Source: CAVOJY01 sp963696405 (lineage in GTDB: Bacteria; Chloroflexota; Limnocylindria; Limnocylindrales; CSP1-4). From it: DNA of 64,000 bases. A program made the position numbers and the translations under genes. The stretch covers positions 744,001 to 808,000 of the forward strand of contig CAVOJY010000006.1 of NCBI GenBank assembly GCA_963696405.1. The letters are read 5' to 3'. The notes below the pieces were generated by a model. The model was not told the origin of the DNA and ran no database searches. It saw nothing but the letters and a program-made list of their open reading frames with translations. Positions 8,682 through 17,171 of this stretch are shown here, piece after piece. The stretch's first letter is position 1, and every line of letters starts with the position of its first letter.

Positions 8682-9437
8682 TCAGATCCCGTCCGGCACG
8701 GTGGGGCCCACGGGGCGCTTCGCCCATTCGCCGCGGCGCTCGCGGATGAGCTGCTGGAGCTTCATCATCCCGTAGATGAGTCCCTCGGGGCGCGGCGGGC
8801 AGCCGGGGACGTACACATCCACCGGCATGAGCCGGTCAATCCCCTGGACCACGCTGTAGGAGCGCTTGAAGCGCCCGCCGGAGCAGGTGCAGTCGCCCAT
8901 TGCCACGCACCACTTCGGCTCGGGCATCTCCTCCCAGAGCCGGACGAGGGGTCCGGCCATCTTCGTTGTCAGGGTGCCCGCGACGATGAGAACGTCGGCC
9001 TGCCGGGGGCTCGCGCGGAACGGGAACATGTTGAAGCGGTCCATGTCGTTGCGGCTCGTCGCCGCGGACATCATGTCGATCGCGCAGCAGGAGAGTCCGG
9101 ACAGCAAGGGCCAGAGGCTGTTCAGCCGGATGAGGTCCAGGATGTAGTCCGCGTAGGTCGGGATGATCTCGAGCGTGCCGGACCAGCGGGCGTTGTCGCT
9201 CTTGTCGCCGTGCTCGAGCTCCCTGAGATGGTTGATCGTGGGGGCCCGGCCGCCGCCGTACGCGGTGGGGCTCGCCGCCGACCAGGCGCGGTTGGGGACG
9301 ATGATCGGCTCGGCCACGGATCGGTCGTCGGGCACGACGAGCGGCGACCCCGGTGCCGACGACGCTGCTGCCCGTGACTCGGGGGCAGGCGTGACGGGCA
9401 CGGGCTCGTTCCCGGGCCCTTTCGTGTCCGCGCTCAT
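8682..9437 (-). CDS. nuoB: NADH-quinone oxidoreductase subunit B
   Basis: NuoB carries terminal 4Fe-4S cluster N2. All four ligand regions are present: the adjacent Cys pair in GLSCCAIDMM, the Cys of MGDCTCSGG (which also has an extra cysteine), and VPGCPPRPEG. The ATG at 9437 overlaps the nuoA stop as ATGA, which fixes the start. The 251 residues are longer than a typical NuoB (about 160-200) because of an approximately 75-residue Pro/Ala-rich N-terminal extension before the conserved core at IIPTYADYILDLIRLNSLWP. The extension has no recognisable domain. Confidence 0.95.
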   Translation of the reverse strand: MSADTKGPGNEPVPVTPAPESRAAASSAPGSPLVVPDDRSVAEPIIVPNRAWSAASPTAYGGGRAPTINHLRELEHGDKSDNARWSGTLEIIPTYADYILDLIRLNSLWPLLSGLSCCAIDMMSAATSRNDMDRFNMFPFRASPRQADVLIVAGTLTTKMAGPLVRLWEEMPEPKWCVAMGDCTCSGGRFKRSYSVVQGIDRLMPVDVYVPGCPPRPEGLIYGMMKLQQLIRERRGEWAKRPVGPTVPDGI

Positions 9438-9790
9438 CGCCACCGCAGGACGCCCTTCCGCCACGCGTACCCCAGGCCGAGCACCAGGATCCCGACAAAG
9501 ACCGCCATGCTGAGGAATCCGCCGATGAGCACGTCGCGGAACACGATGGCCCAGAGGTAGATGAAGACGACCTCGATGTCGAAGGCCACGAAGAGGAGGG
9601 CGTAGACGTAGAAGGAGAGCCCGAAGCGGCCCCAGGTGTCGCCGTGCGTGTCGATACCGGACTCGTAGGGCAGACCCTTGTGCCGATCGCCCTTCCAGCG
9701 GTGGCTGATGAGCCACGCGAGGCCGATCACCAGAAAGACGAATCCAAACCCGAAGACCAGGAACCCGAGGACGTACCAGAGCCCGGCCAA
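9434..9790 (-). CDS. nuoA: NADH-quinone oxidoreductase subunit A
   Basis: NuoA (ND3) has three membrane helices; the family core YESGIDTHGDTWGRFGLSFY and LLFVAFDIEVVFIYLWA is clear. The usual ND3 loop reads YECG; here the Cys is Ser (YESG), a common bacterial variant. It is the first gene of the nuo operon. The next gene on the same strand ends 88 bases upstream, so the operon promoter should lie in or before 9791-9878. No convincing promoter could be assigned. Confidence 0.96.
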   Translation of the reverse strand: MAGLWYVLGFLVFGFGFVFLVIGLAWLISHRWKGDRHKGLPYESGIDTHGDTWGRFGLSFYVYALLFVAFDIEVVFIYLWAIVFRDVLIGGFLSMAVFVGILVLGLGYAWRKGVLRWR

Positions 9791-9878
9791 GACAACCTCA
9801 CTGATGCCGACTGGTGCCGCCGGCGCAGACCCACCAAGGCTCGGTGGCGGGCCGGGACGCTCGCGCCAAGCCCCGCCA

Positions 9879-10964
9879 TTATCGCAGGAGGAGGGGCAGG
9901 CCGGGGCCCACGAGCGTATGGCCGCCGAGGAGGATCGGGTTCGGGGAGGCAGCGGCGGAGGCGGTCACCGCTCGGAGCCAGTGATCCTCGACGGCGTCCG
10001 CGCGCAGGAGATCGCTGGCAAAGCGGTCCTCCGCGGGCGGCCACGCATCCTCCTCCGGCCCGAGGTGGTCAGCGAGCAGGACGCGGGAGTCGATGAGGGC
10101 GCCGTCCGCCAGCTCCCCCACGATCTGCGCAAGGGCGCCGGGGCCATGGGCCGCGAGGAGACGGCCGAGGGTGGCTCGGGGTGGCCGCTGGCGCGCGGGC
10201 ACCGTCGCGAACGGGCCGAGCGCAAGCGGCGTGCTTGCGCGGAGGCCGCGCTCCTCGGCCAGGAAGCGGACCCGGCAGGGCACGCTGCGCTCCAGCCAGG
10301 CCATCGTCCGTGAAGGGCTGCGGCCGAAGACGAGGAGCTCGCGGCGCGGGTTCGCCGTCACGGCGCGGAGGTCGTCGAGGCGGGGGACGGCCAGGCCGTG
10401 CTCGTGGGCGAGCGCCCGCAGCGGACGGGGGAATGCCGCCCCGGACGCGGCCAGGATGGCGAGATCGAGTGGCGAATCGAGGTCGAAGGCGAGGCGGGCT
10501 CGCGCGGGCAGCTCGTCCACCTCGAACCCCGCGGACTCTTCGAGCCAGCGCGGCAGCGCGTTGTCGCCTGGGAATGGCGGCAGGTCCGCGAGGGGGGCTG
10601 CATCGGACAGGGCGCACAGGTCCGACGAGTAGCGGTTGTTGGTCGCGGCGTGCCGGCCTGCAGCTGACGCGGCGGCCACGAGGCGCCGGGCGTCACCCGG
10701 GCGGATGCGGACGGCCGCGCCGCTTCCGAGGACGACGAGGCCCCGGATCCGTTCGGCTGTGACAAGTCCCGCCAGCGTCCGGCCCCACGACGGGTCCTGG
10801 CGAGGGGTTCCCGGAGCGACGAGGACCCGGTCGGCGCCGGCCCGCTGGAACAGCGCCGCCTGGTGCCCGGCGAGGCGCTCGCGGGCCTCGGCCAGCAGGC
10901 GCGAAAGGGGCGGGTCGTCACGGCCCGCGGGGCGGTGGAAGATGACCACGGTGACCGGTCGCAT
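9879..10964 (-). CDS. Unrecognised 361-residue protein (possible nucleotidyltransferase-like fold)
   Basis: I do not recognise the family with confidence. The frame starts at ATG 10964 (MRPVTVVIFHRPAG) and ends 88 bases upstream of nuoA. Visible features: an N-terminal alternating hydrophobic/charged region resembling a Rossmann-like fold, GLVVLGSGAAVRIRPGDARR near residue 90, and TNNRYSSDLCAL shortly after. The layout is faintly like MobA/CofC nucleotidyltransferases, but no diagnostic motif is complete. There are no membrane segments and no signal peptide. It is divergently transcribed from the methyltransferase gene, with a 63-base gap. The reading frame is real by codon use (strong G/C third positions over the whole length); function is unknown. 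Confidence 0.7.
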   Translation of the reverse strand: MRPVTVVIFHRPAGRDDPPLSRLLAEARERLAGHQAALFQRAGADRVLVAPGTPRQDPSWGRTLAGLVTAERIRGLVVLGSGAAVRIRPGDARRLVAAASAAGRHAATNNRYSSDLCALSDAAPLADLPPFPGDNALPRWLEESAGFEVDELPARARLAFDLDSPLDLAILAASGAAFPRPLRALAHEHGLAVPRLDDLRAVTANPRRELLVFGRSPSRTMAWLERSVPCRVRFLAEERGLRASTPLALGPFATVPARQRPPRATLGRLLAAHGPGALAQIVGELADGALIDSRVLLADHLGPEEDAWPPAEDRFASDLLRADAVEDHWLRAVTASAAASPNPILLGGHTLVGPGLPLLLR

Positions 10965-11027
10965 GGCGGCTGCCCGAGTGTACGCGGCGCCAGGGACTCG
11001 TAGACTGGGCGCGATGGATGGCGCGGC

Positions 11028-11834
11028 GTGAGCACTCCGGCGGTGCGCCCTCGACGGCTCGAGGCGGGTGGCAGCCGGGCGATCGTGGTGGGTGCTGTCG
11101 CGCTCCTCGCGACGGGCCTGGCCGCCCTGGTGCTCGTGGTCCGCGGCAGCGCGGGACCCGGACGTTTTGCGGCGAACCTGCGCCGGTACTCCGCGCCCAG
11201 CGCATGGGCCTACGATCGCGTTCTCGCCCCGCTGCTCGGGGGCCTCTACCGGCTCATCGCAGACGACGCCGCGGCCGTGGTCGCCGCGACGTGCCCCACC
11301 GGGTCCTTGCTCGAGATCGGCGGCGGGCCCGGGCATGGGGCCGTTCTCCTCGCCCGGCGCGCGTCGGAAGTGAGGATCACCGGCGCCGACATCGACCCGG
11401 CGATGGTCGCCCGCGCGGCGGATCGTGTCGCCCGCGAGGGACTGGAAGACCGCGTTCGCTTCGAGGTCGCCGACGTGGCCCGGCTGCCGCATCCCGATTC
11501 AGCCTTCGACCTTGTCCTCAGCAGCTTCTCCATGCACCACTGGGAGGACCCGGCAAAGGCCTTCGCGGAGATCCACCGCGTGCTTCGGCCGGGCGGCCGG
11601 GCGATCATCTACGACCTCTCACGGGCGTGGACTCGGTTCGAGCTGCAGGCCCCCGATCCGGCCGATGTCGCCGCGGCGAGCGCCTTCCGGGGCGGGCGGC
11701 AAGTGCAGGTTCGCTGGCCGGGCCGGGTGCCTTCGTGCGTCCGCCTGGAGCTTCTGCGCCCGGCCGACGGCGGGACAGAGCCCGGATCCGCGACCGGATC
11801 CTGGACGCCACCCGCCGCGGGGCGCTCGTCATGA
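11028..11834 (+). CDS. Membrane-anchored class I SAM-dependent methyltransferase
   Basis: A 268-residue protein with one N-terminal membrane helix (residues about 18-38, AIVVGAVALLATGLAALVLV) followed by a Methyltransf_11-type domain. SAM motif I is LLEIGGGPGHG, the acidic residue after strand 2 is in TGADIDPAMV, and the post-motif LPHPDSAFDLVLSSFSMHHW is typical of UbiE-like enzymes. The substrate cannot be inferred. The start is GTG 11028. Its stop overlaps the folK start (ATGA), forming a three-gene operon with folK and an M20 peptidase. Confidence 0.85.
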   Translation: MSTPAVRPRRLEAGGSRAIVVGAVALLATGLAALVLVVRGSAGPGRFAANLRRYSAPSAWAYDRVLAPLLGGLYRLIADDAAAVVAATCPTGSLLEIGGGPGHGAVLLARRASEVRITGADIDPAMVARAADRVAREGLEDRVRFEVADVARLPHPDSAFDLVLSSFSMHHWEDPAKAFAEIHRVLRPGGRAIIYDLSRAWTRFELQAPDPADVAAASAFRGGRQVQVRWPGRVPSCVRLELLRPADGGTEPGSATGSWTPPAAGRSS

Positions 11835-12592
11835 GCCGGGCGGGCCGCGTCCGCGCGTACATCGGGCTCGGGTCGAACGTCGGCGACCCGCCGGCCACCC
11901 TCGGTCGGGCGGTCCTCGCGCTCGACGCGCTTCCCGGGGTCCGCGTTCGCGCCGTCTCGCCGCTCTACCTCACGCGGCCCGTCGGCGTGACGGACCAGCC
12001 CGATTTCCACAACGCCGTCGTCGCGCTCGACGTGCCCGCAGGCCCGAACCCGGAGACGGGCGCCCTGGCGCTGCTGGCCGTGCTCAAGGATCTCGAGCGC
12101 GCGCTCGGACGACGCGAGGGCCGGCGCTGGGGACCCCGCGAGGTCGATCTCGACCTCCTCGTCTTTGGGCGGGCGAGGGTTCGCGTCGGGCGCCCGGCAC
12201 CAGTCGACGGGCTGCCGTTCGATCCTGCGTTCACCGGCCACGACGGCGAGCGGCGCGAGAACGGCAGCGCCGCGGCCGCGTCCGGGGTCGGGGCACGCCC
12301 GGGGGCCTCGGCCCGACGGATGGTCGCCCGCGGCGCCCCGCCGCCGCCTCGCCTCCTGGAGGTCCCCCACCCGGCGGCGCGCGACCGGCTGTTCGTCCTC
12401 GTCCCGCTGGCGGACCTCGCTCCCGGGCTCGTCCCCCCGGGCTGGGGGGAGACGGTGGATCGCGCCCGGAGGCGCCGTGAAACCGTCGAGGGGCCGGGCG
12501 CCGTACTGCTGGCAGGCACGTGGGTGCGCGAGACCCGGGGCTGGAAGCTGGTCGCGGGATCGCACCGGCAGCCCGGAGGGGGTGGATCATGA
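11831..12592 (+). CDS. folK: 2-amino-4-hydroxy-6-hydroxymethyldihydropteridine pyrophosphokinase
   Basis: FolK transfers pyrophosphate from ATP to 6-hydroxymethyl-dihydropterin in folate synthesis. The N-terminal AYIGLGSNVGDP and the catalytic RREGRRWGPREVDLDLLVFG motif are intact. At 253 residues it is much longer than the usual 160: about 50-60 residues of low-complexity Ala/Gly/Arg sequence are inserted between the DLDLL motif and the C-terminal VPHPAARDRLFVLVPLADLAP segment. The start overlaps the methyltransferase stop and its stop overlaps the next start (both ATGA). Confidence 0.93.
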   Translation: MSRAGRVRAYIGLGSNVGDPPATLGRAVLALDALPGVRVRAVSPLYLTRPVGVTDQPDFHNAVVALDVPAGPNPETGALALLAVLKDLERALGRREGRRWGPREVDLDLLVFGRARVRVGRPAPVDGLPFDPAFTGHDGERRENGSAAAASGVGARPGASARRMVARGAPPPPRLLEVPHPAARDRLFVLVPLADLAPGLVPPGWGETVDRARRRRETVEGPGAVLLAGTWVRETRGWKLVAGSHRQPGGGGS

Positions 12593-13965
12593 TCGGGGAC
12601 CCCCGCGCCGTCGCCCGGGCGCGTGTGCTGGAGGCTATCGACGCCATGGTGTCCGACCTGGTCGGTGCCGTCACCGACCTGATCAGGGTCCCCAGCGTCA
12701 GCCCCACCTACCCAGGCTGCGTCTACGAGGAGCTGGTGGGCGGCGAGAAGGCGGCGAACGAACGGCTGGCTCTCCTCTACACCGAGGCCGGAGCGGAACT
12801 CACCTGGATGGAACCGGTTCAGGGCAGGGCGAACCTGCTCGGCCTCATCCGGGGAGCCGGGGGCGACGGCGCCCGTTCGCTCGTCTTCAACGGCCACATC
12901 GACACGGTGCCCTTCGGCGACCCCGCGAAATGGCGGGGCGGCGATCCCTGCAGTGGCCGCGTCGTGGACGGCCGCATCTACGGCCGCGGCGCCTCCGACC
13001 AGAAGGGCGGGCTGGTCGCCACGGCCGTGGCCGCCATCGCCCTGCGTCGTTCGGGGGTGCGCCTCGCGGGGGACCTCGTCATGGAGAGCACATGCGGCGA
13101 GGAGGTTGGTGACCACGAGGCGGGGATCGCGCCGCTGGTGAACGCCTACCGTGCCGACGGGGTGGTCGTCACGGAGCCCACGGCCGCGGTGGCCCCCGAT
13201 CCGACGAATCCACCGTACCGGCTTCTCGTCTGCCCGGTCACCGCCGGACTCCTCTGGATGACCCTGGAGGTGGAGGGCAAGGCCGGCCACAACAACCTGC
13301 GGCCCGAGCTGGTGCGGGCCGGGGGCGTGGGCCCGGCCGCCGGGGTGAACGCCATCGAGAAGGGCGTCTATCTGCTCAACCGGCTCCAGGACCTGGAGCA
13401 GCAGTGGGGCCAGTCGTACCTTCACCCGCTCTTCAAGCCCGGCCACTTCAGCCTCCACCCGGGGGTGATCGTGGGCGGGCCCCACGGCGCCCTCGTGCCC
13501 TTCTTCAGCTCGGAGTTCTGCCGGATCGAGTACTCGATCCTCTACCCGCCGCAGGTGGGTGCGGAGCCCATCAAGCGGGAGGTCGAGGGCTTCGTTCTCC
13601 ACGCCTCGCGTCTCGATCCGTGGCTGCGCGAGCACCCCGCACGGATCACCTGGAACCTCGACTGGCCGCCTGCCGTGCTGGAAGCGGTCCACCCCCTCAC
13701 TCAGACCATCGCCCGGGCCCGTCGGGAGGCTCTCGGGGAGGCGGCCTGGACCGGCCCGGAGGCAGACCCGCGCATCCGCGGCTTCGACGCCGTCTGCCAC
13801 GCCACGAACTTCATGGCCGCCGGCATGCCTGCCGTCATCTGTGGCCCCGGCTCCATCCAGTTCGCCCATGCCGTGGACGAGAGCGTGGGCGTGGAGGAAC
13901 TGGTACGGGCGGCGAAACTCTACGCCCTGGCCGCGATGGACTGGTGCGGGGTGGCGGAAGCGTAG
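12589..13965 (+). CDS. M20-family metallopeptidase (ArgE/DapE-like)
   Basis: A 458-residue zinc-dependent amidohydrolase of the M20 group (acetylornithine deacetylase, succinyl-diaminopimelate desuccinylase, dipeptidases). Zinc ligands and catalytic residues are in FNGHIDTVPFGDPAKW, YGRGASDQKGG and CGEEVGDHEAG, with the late zinc His near CHATNFMAAGMPAV. ATG 12589 is favoured by a strong GGAGGGGG ribosome site and an ATGA overlap with folK. Substrate is uncertain; despite the folate neighbour there is no evidence for a pteridine-related role. Confidence 0.9.
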   Translation: MIGDPRAVARARVLEAIDAMVSDLVGAVTDLIRVPSVSPTYPGCVYEELVGGEKAANERLALLYTEAGAELTWMEPVQGRANLLGLIRGAGGDGARSLVFNGHIDTVPFGDPAKWRGGDPCSGRVVDGRIYGRGASDQKGGLVATAVAAIALRRSGVRLAGDLVMESTCGEEVGDHEAGIAPLVNAYRADGVVVTEPTAAVAPDPTNPPYRLLVCPVTAGLLWMTLEVEGKAGHNNLRPELVRAGGVGPAAGVNAIEKGVYLLNRLQDLEQQWGQSYLHPLFKPGHFSLHPGVIVGGPHGALVPFFSSEFCRIEYSILYPPQVGAEPIKREVEGFVLHASRLDPWLREHPARITWNLDWPPAVLEAVHPLTQTIARARREALGEAAWTGPEADPRIRGFDAVCHATNFMAAGMPAVICGPGSIQFAHAVDESVGVEELVRAAKLYALAAMDWCGVAEA

Positions 13966-14396
13966 GACGGGACGGGCGCCGGGCTCGCCCCCGTTCCTGC
14001 CCGCGACTCATACCCAATGAGGCCACCCGTCCCGCCCGCGGCCCCGCGCGTCGCCGGCCTGACCGACACTGGACCCGACACTGCGCCGGCCTGATCGCCA
14101 CCGCCACCGGCACCGGCACCGGCACTGCCAGGTTCCCGTCACACGGGACGCCGGCAGTGTCGGGGTTCCCCACGGCCGCCTTCTCGGGCCGCGACGGTCC
14201 GCTTTCATCCCCGCCCGAGCTTGGCCCGGGACAACCCCGGTCGGTCGGCGGGCGGCGACTCCCGCCCGTGCCGGCCTGGCTCCCGGCTGGCGGGAAGGTG
14301 GCACCCACGGCGCCCGTGGACGGCCGGTCCGCGCTGGTCGCGGTGGCGCGCTGGTCGCGGTGGCGCGCTGGTCGCGGTCCTCGCCCTCGATGGTCC
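13966..14396. other. Intergenic region between converging M20 peptidase and purH genes
   Basis: No credible gene is seen on either strand. The region is very GC-rich and holds short simple repeats: a CCGGCA-type hexanucleotide run around 14100-14130 and a 17-base tandem repeat at 14331-14381. Both flanking genes end here, so it is a terminator zone, though no classical hairpin plus T-run was found. Confidence 0.6.
14331..14381. repeat. 17-base tandem repeat, three copies
   Basis: The unit beginning GCGCTGGTCGCGGTGGC is repeated with a period of exactly 17 bases, starting at 14331, 14348 and 14365; the third copy is incomplete. It lies just past the 3' end of purH, outside any gene. Confidence 0.85.
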
Positions 14397-15944
14397 TCAG
14401 TGGCGGAAGTGACGGCTCCCGGTGAAGACCATCGCCATGTGGTGCCGGTCGGCGACCTCGATCGCCATCTCGTCCCGGCTCGAGCCGCCCGGCTGGATGA
14501 CCGCCGTCACCCCGCGCTCGGCGGCCAGCTGGATCGCGTCGGCAAAGGGGAAGTACGCGTCCGCGCCCAGGCAGGCGAGCTTCGCCCGCCCGCCCGCCCG
14601 GTGGAGAGCGATCTCGACAGCGGACATCCGGCTCGTCTGGCCCGCGCCCACGCCGACCAGCGCCATGTTGCGGGCCAGCACGATTGCGTTGCTCGGGGCG
14701 TGGCGCACCGCCCGCCAGGCGAAGAGCAGATCCGTCAGCTCCTCGAGCGTGGGATGGCGTCGCGTAACCACGCGGATCTGCTGCCGTGACGCCTCGAGGC
14801 GATCGATCGTCTCCACCAGCAGGCCGCCGCTCACCCGCAGGAAGTCGAGGTTGGCTATCCCGTAGTCGGACAGCCCATCCGTGGGCGAGGGAGGCACGTG
14901 GAGCACCCGCAGGTCGGCCTTGTGGCGGAGTACGGACAGGGCGTTGTCGGCGTAGCCGGGCGCGACGATCCCCTCGTAGGCGTTCCCCAGCACCTCGTTT
15001 GCTGTCGCCGCATCGATCGGCCGGTTCGCTGCGACGACCGCGCCGGTCGCATTCACCGGGTCGCCCTCGAGCGCCCTGCGGTACGCCTCCGCCAGGTCGT
15101 CCCGGGACGCGAGCCCAACGGGTGACACCCCTCGGGCAATGCACACCGTGGGGGCGGTGAAGTCCGACGTGATCCGGAACGCCGTGTCCATCGCGAGCAG
15201 GTCGTTGAAGGACGGCGGGCCGCCATGGAGCTGGACCGCGTCGGCCAGGGACCCGGACCGATGGGTGGTCTCCCGGTAGAAGGCCGCCGCCTGGTGCGGG
15301 TTCTCGCCGTAGGCCAGGTCCGTCCGTTTCTCCAGCACGAGCGTGAGCCGCTCGGGAAAGCGCACGCCGCTCAGGTGGTTGAGGTAGCCGGCGACCTCCG
15401 CGTCGTACGCGGCCACCGTCGCGAATGCGTCGGCCGCGAGACGCCCGCGCAACTCGGCCGAAACCATCCCCCGCGTCCGCAGGTCGGCGATCACCTCCGC
15501 GTATCGACTCGGGCTCGAGATGACGGCGACCGCCGCGAAGTTGCGGGCTGCCGCGGACAGGAGCGCGATCCCGCCGATGTCGATCATCTCGATCGCTTCG
15601 TCGAGCGGGACGATGCGAGAGCCTACCTGCGGGGCGAACGGCCGGACGTTGACGACCACGATGTCGAGGAGGTCGATTCCCTGCGCCGCCAGCTCGGCCA
15701 GCTCGTCGGGGCGGTCGCGTCGCGCGAGGATCCCGGCGTAGATCGACGGGTGGAAGGTCCTGACCTGGCCGCCGAGGAGCGTCGGAGCGCCAGTCAGGTC
15801 GGTCGCCGACCGCGTCGGGACACCGGCCGCCGCGAGGTAGTCGCCCGTGCCTTCTGTCGCCACGAGCTCGACGCCGAGCGCGACGAGGTCGCGGGCCAGC
15901 TCGACGAGGCCGTCGCGGTCCGCCACCGACAGCAGGGCTCGCAC
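14397..15944 (-). CDS. purH: Divergent bifunctional AICAR transformylase/IMP cyclohydrolase (PurH-like)
   Basis: PurH performs the last two steps of purine synthesis. The 515-residue frame aligns throughout: RALLSVADRDGLVELA at the start, GGQVRTFHPSIYAGIL (usual GRVKTLHP), IDIGGIALLSAAARN, AYGENPHQAAAFY, VGAGQTSRMSAVEIA, and the terminus IAMVFTG..HFRH in the form MAMVFTGSRHFRH. However, the conserved transformylase segment usually reading IKHANPCG is IARGVSPVG-like, so the catalytic Lys-His pair appears as Arg-Gly. GTG 15944 is preceded by GGGAGGAGAAG. It may be a diverged paralogue or use an altered mechanism. Confidence 0.85.
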   Translation of the reverse strand: MRALLSVADRDGLVELARDLVALGVELVATEGTGDYLAAAGVPTRSATDLTGAPTLLGGQVRTFHPSIYAGILARRDRPDELAELAAQGIDLLDIVVVNVRPFAPQVGSRIVPLDEAIEMIDIGGIALLSAAARNFAAVAVISSPSRYAEVIADLRTRGMVSAELRGRLAADAFATVAAYDAEVAGYLNHLSGVRFPERLTLVLEKRTDLAYGENPHQAAAFYRETTHRSGSLADAVQLHGGPPSFNDLLAMDTAFRITSDFTAPTVCIARGVSPVGLASRDDLAEAYRRALEGDPVNATGAVVAANRPIDAATANEVLGNAYEGIVAPGYADNALSVLRHKADLRVLHVPPSPTDGLSDYGIANLDFLRVSGGLLVETIDRLEASRQQIRVVTRRHPTLEELTDLLFAWRAVRHAPSNAIVLARNMALVGVGAGQTSRMSAVEIALHRAGGRAKLACLGADAYFPFADAIQLAAERGVTAVIQPGGSSRDEMAIEVADRHHMAMVFTGSRHFRH

Positions 15945-16181
15945 GCGGGCTTCTCCTCCCTCGACCAACCCTGGCGCGCGCACTGGGCCCCACGGCACGC
16001 GCGGCGACAGGTTGACGACCAGTGCGGTCGACCGGTCACCGAGTATACCAACGGACCCGCCGGGGTCGGCCCCGGCCTCCTCGTGGCCTCGCTGGCCGTC
16101 CGCGCCCTGCCGGACCGCCCACAAGTCGCTATCCTGACCGGCAGTCCGCGTCAGGATCGGACAGGAGATCGGAGACACCCC

Positions 16182-16607
16182 GTGACGCTCGCGCCCTGGG
16201 AGTACCTGTTCGTGGCCTTCAACGCCGCGAACTTCCCGGACCTCTTCTGGCCCATGGTCGTCGCCGGCATCGCCCTGCTCGTCGGCCAGATCGTCCTCTA
16301 CAACGTGCGCGTCCGGCAGCTCCGCAAGCACGAGCCGCTCGTCACGCTCAACGAGTGGCTGCTCTGGACGGGCGTCATCGTGTTCTCGCTGCTGGTCATC
16401 GAGGCCGTTTTCGTCTGGTACTTCGTGTTCGTCCTCGCCACGATCCTCGTTGGTCTCGTCGTCTTCTTCTGGGTCCGGTTCTTCCGGTTCCCGCCGATGA
16501 TCGCCGAGTACAACGAGTACCTCCGGCGTACGAGGTTCTTCAGCCAGGAGAAGTACAAGCACCCCGAGGCCACCATTCGGCCGCGCCGCCGCCGTCGCCG
16601 CGCCTAG
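16182..16607 (+). CDS. Small membrane protein of unknown function (141 aa)
   Basis: Three hydrophobic segments are visible (about residues 19-42, 60-80 and 83-105), followed by a cytoplasmic tail ending in a run of arginines. GTG 16182 has GGAGATCGGAGA just upstream. It is divergent from purH across 237 bases and lies 25 bases before a cupin gene on the same strand. I do not recognise a family; Tyr/Phe-rich segments such as MIAEYNEYLRRTRFF may help a profile search. Confidence 0.7.
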   Translation: MTLAPWEYLFVAFNAANFPDLFWPMVVAGIALLVGQIVLYNVRVRQLRKHEPLVTLNEWLLWTGVIVFSLLVIEAVFVWYFVFVLATILVGLVVFFWVRFFRFPPMIAEYNEYLRRTRFFSQEKYKHPEATIRPRRRRRRA

Positions 16608-16632
16608 GGCCTGGCGCCGCGGAGGTGCCCCC

Positions 16633-17130
16633 GTGGACATCCGTCGCTTCGGCCCGGGCCATCGCCGCCCTGACGGTCCACCCGGCACGCGAGGCGTCAG
16701 CGGCCAGGTAATCCAGCAGGACGCCCGTGGGTCGATCGCGGAGCTGGCGTTCGGTCCCCGCGCGGCGCTGGCGCCGCACACGAACCCCAACACGACCTAC
16801 TTCGTCGTGATCAGTGGCGGGGGTTTCGCGCAGGTCGGCGACGAGCGGGTGGCCGTGAACCATGGCGAGGCGGTGGTGTGGCCCGCCGGCGAGCCTCACG
16901 CGGCGTGGACAGAGGGCACCGAGATGCGGGCGATCGTGGTCGAGTTTGCGGGCGAGGACGACGCGTGGGCGCGGGCCGTCCTGGCCGGCGGCACGACGGC
17001 CGCTCGCGTCTCGGACGCTGGGCTCGACCCGGGTCGCGGGGAGGCCGTGCCGCCGGGGCGCGTTGCGCTCGTCCTCCCCGATACCCCCGGGTCTGCCGGC
17101 CGCGACGAGACCTCCGGCGAACCCTGGTAG
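16633..17130 (+). CDS. Cupin-domain protein
   Basis: A 165-residue single-domain cupin. The two cupin motifs can be followed: APHTNPNTTYFVVISGGGFAQVG (motif 1, with one clear His and no typical second His) and AVVWPAGEPHAAWTEG (motif 2). The incomplete metal-ligand set suggests a binding or sensor role rather than a dioxygenase, but this is inference. GTG start, 25 bases after the membrane-protein gene. Confidence 0.75.
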   Translation: MDIRRFGPGHRRPDGPPGTRGVSGQVIQQDARGSIAELAFGPRAALAPHTNPNTTYFVVISGGGFAQVGDERVAVNHGEAVVWPAGEPHAAWTEGTEMRAIVVEFAGEDDAWARAVLAGGTTAARVSDAGLDPGRGEAVPPGRVALVLPDTPGSAGRDETSGEPW

Positions 17131-17171
17131 ACCGGAAGCCGCAAGACGGTCAGACGCTGACCTGCGAGACG

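Noticed and set aside
16150..16181. Start of the small membrane protein much further upstream in its open frame
   Set aside because: Upstream codons overlap purH on the other strand and look non-coding; the ribosome site supports GTG 16182.
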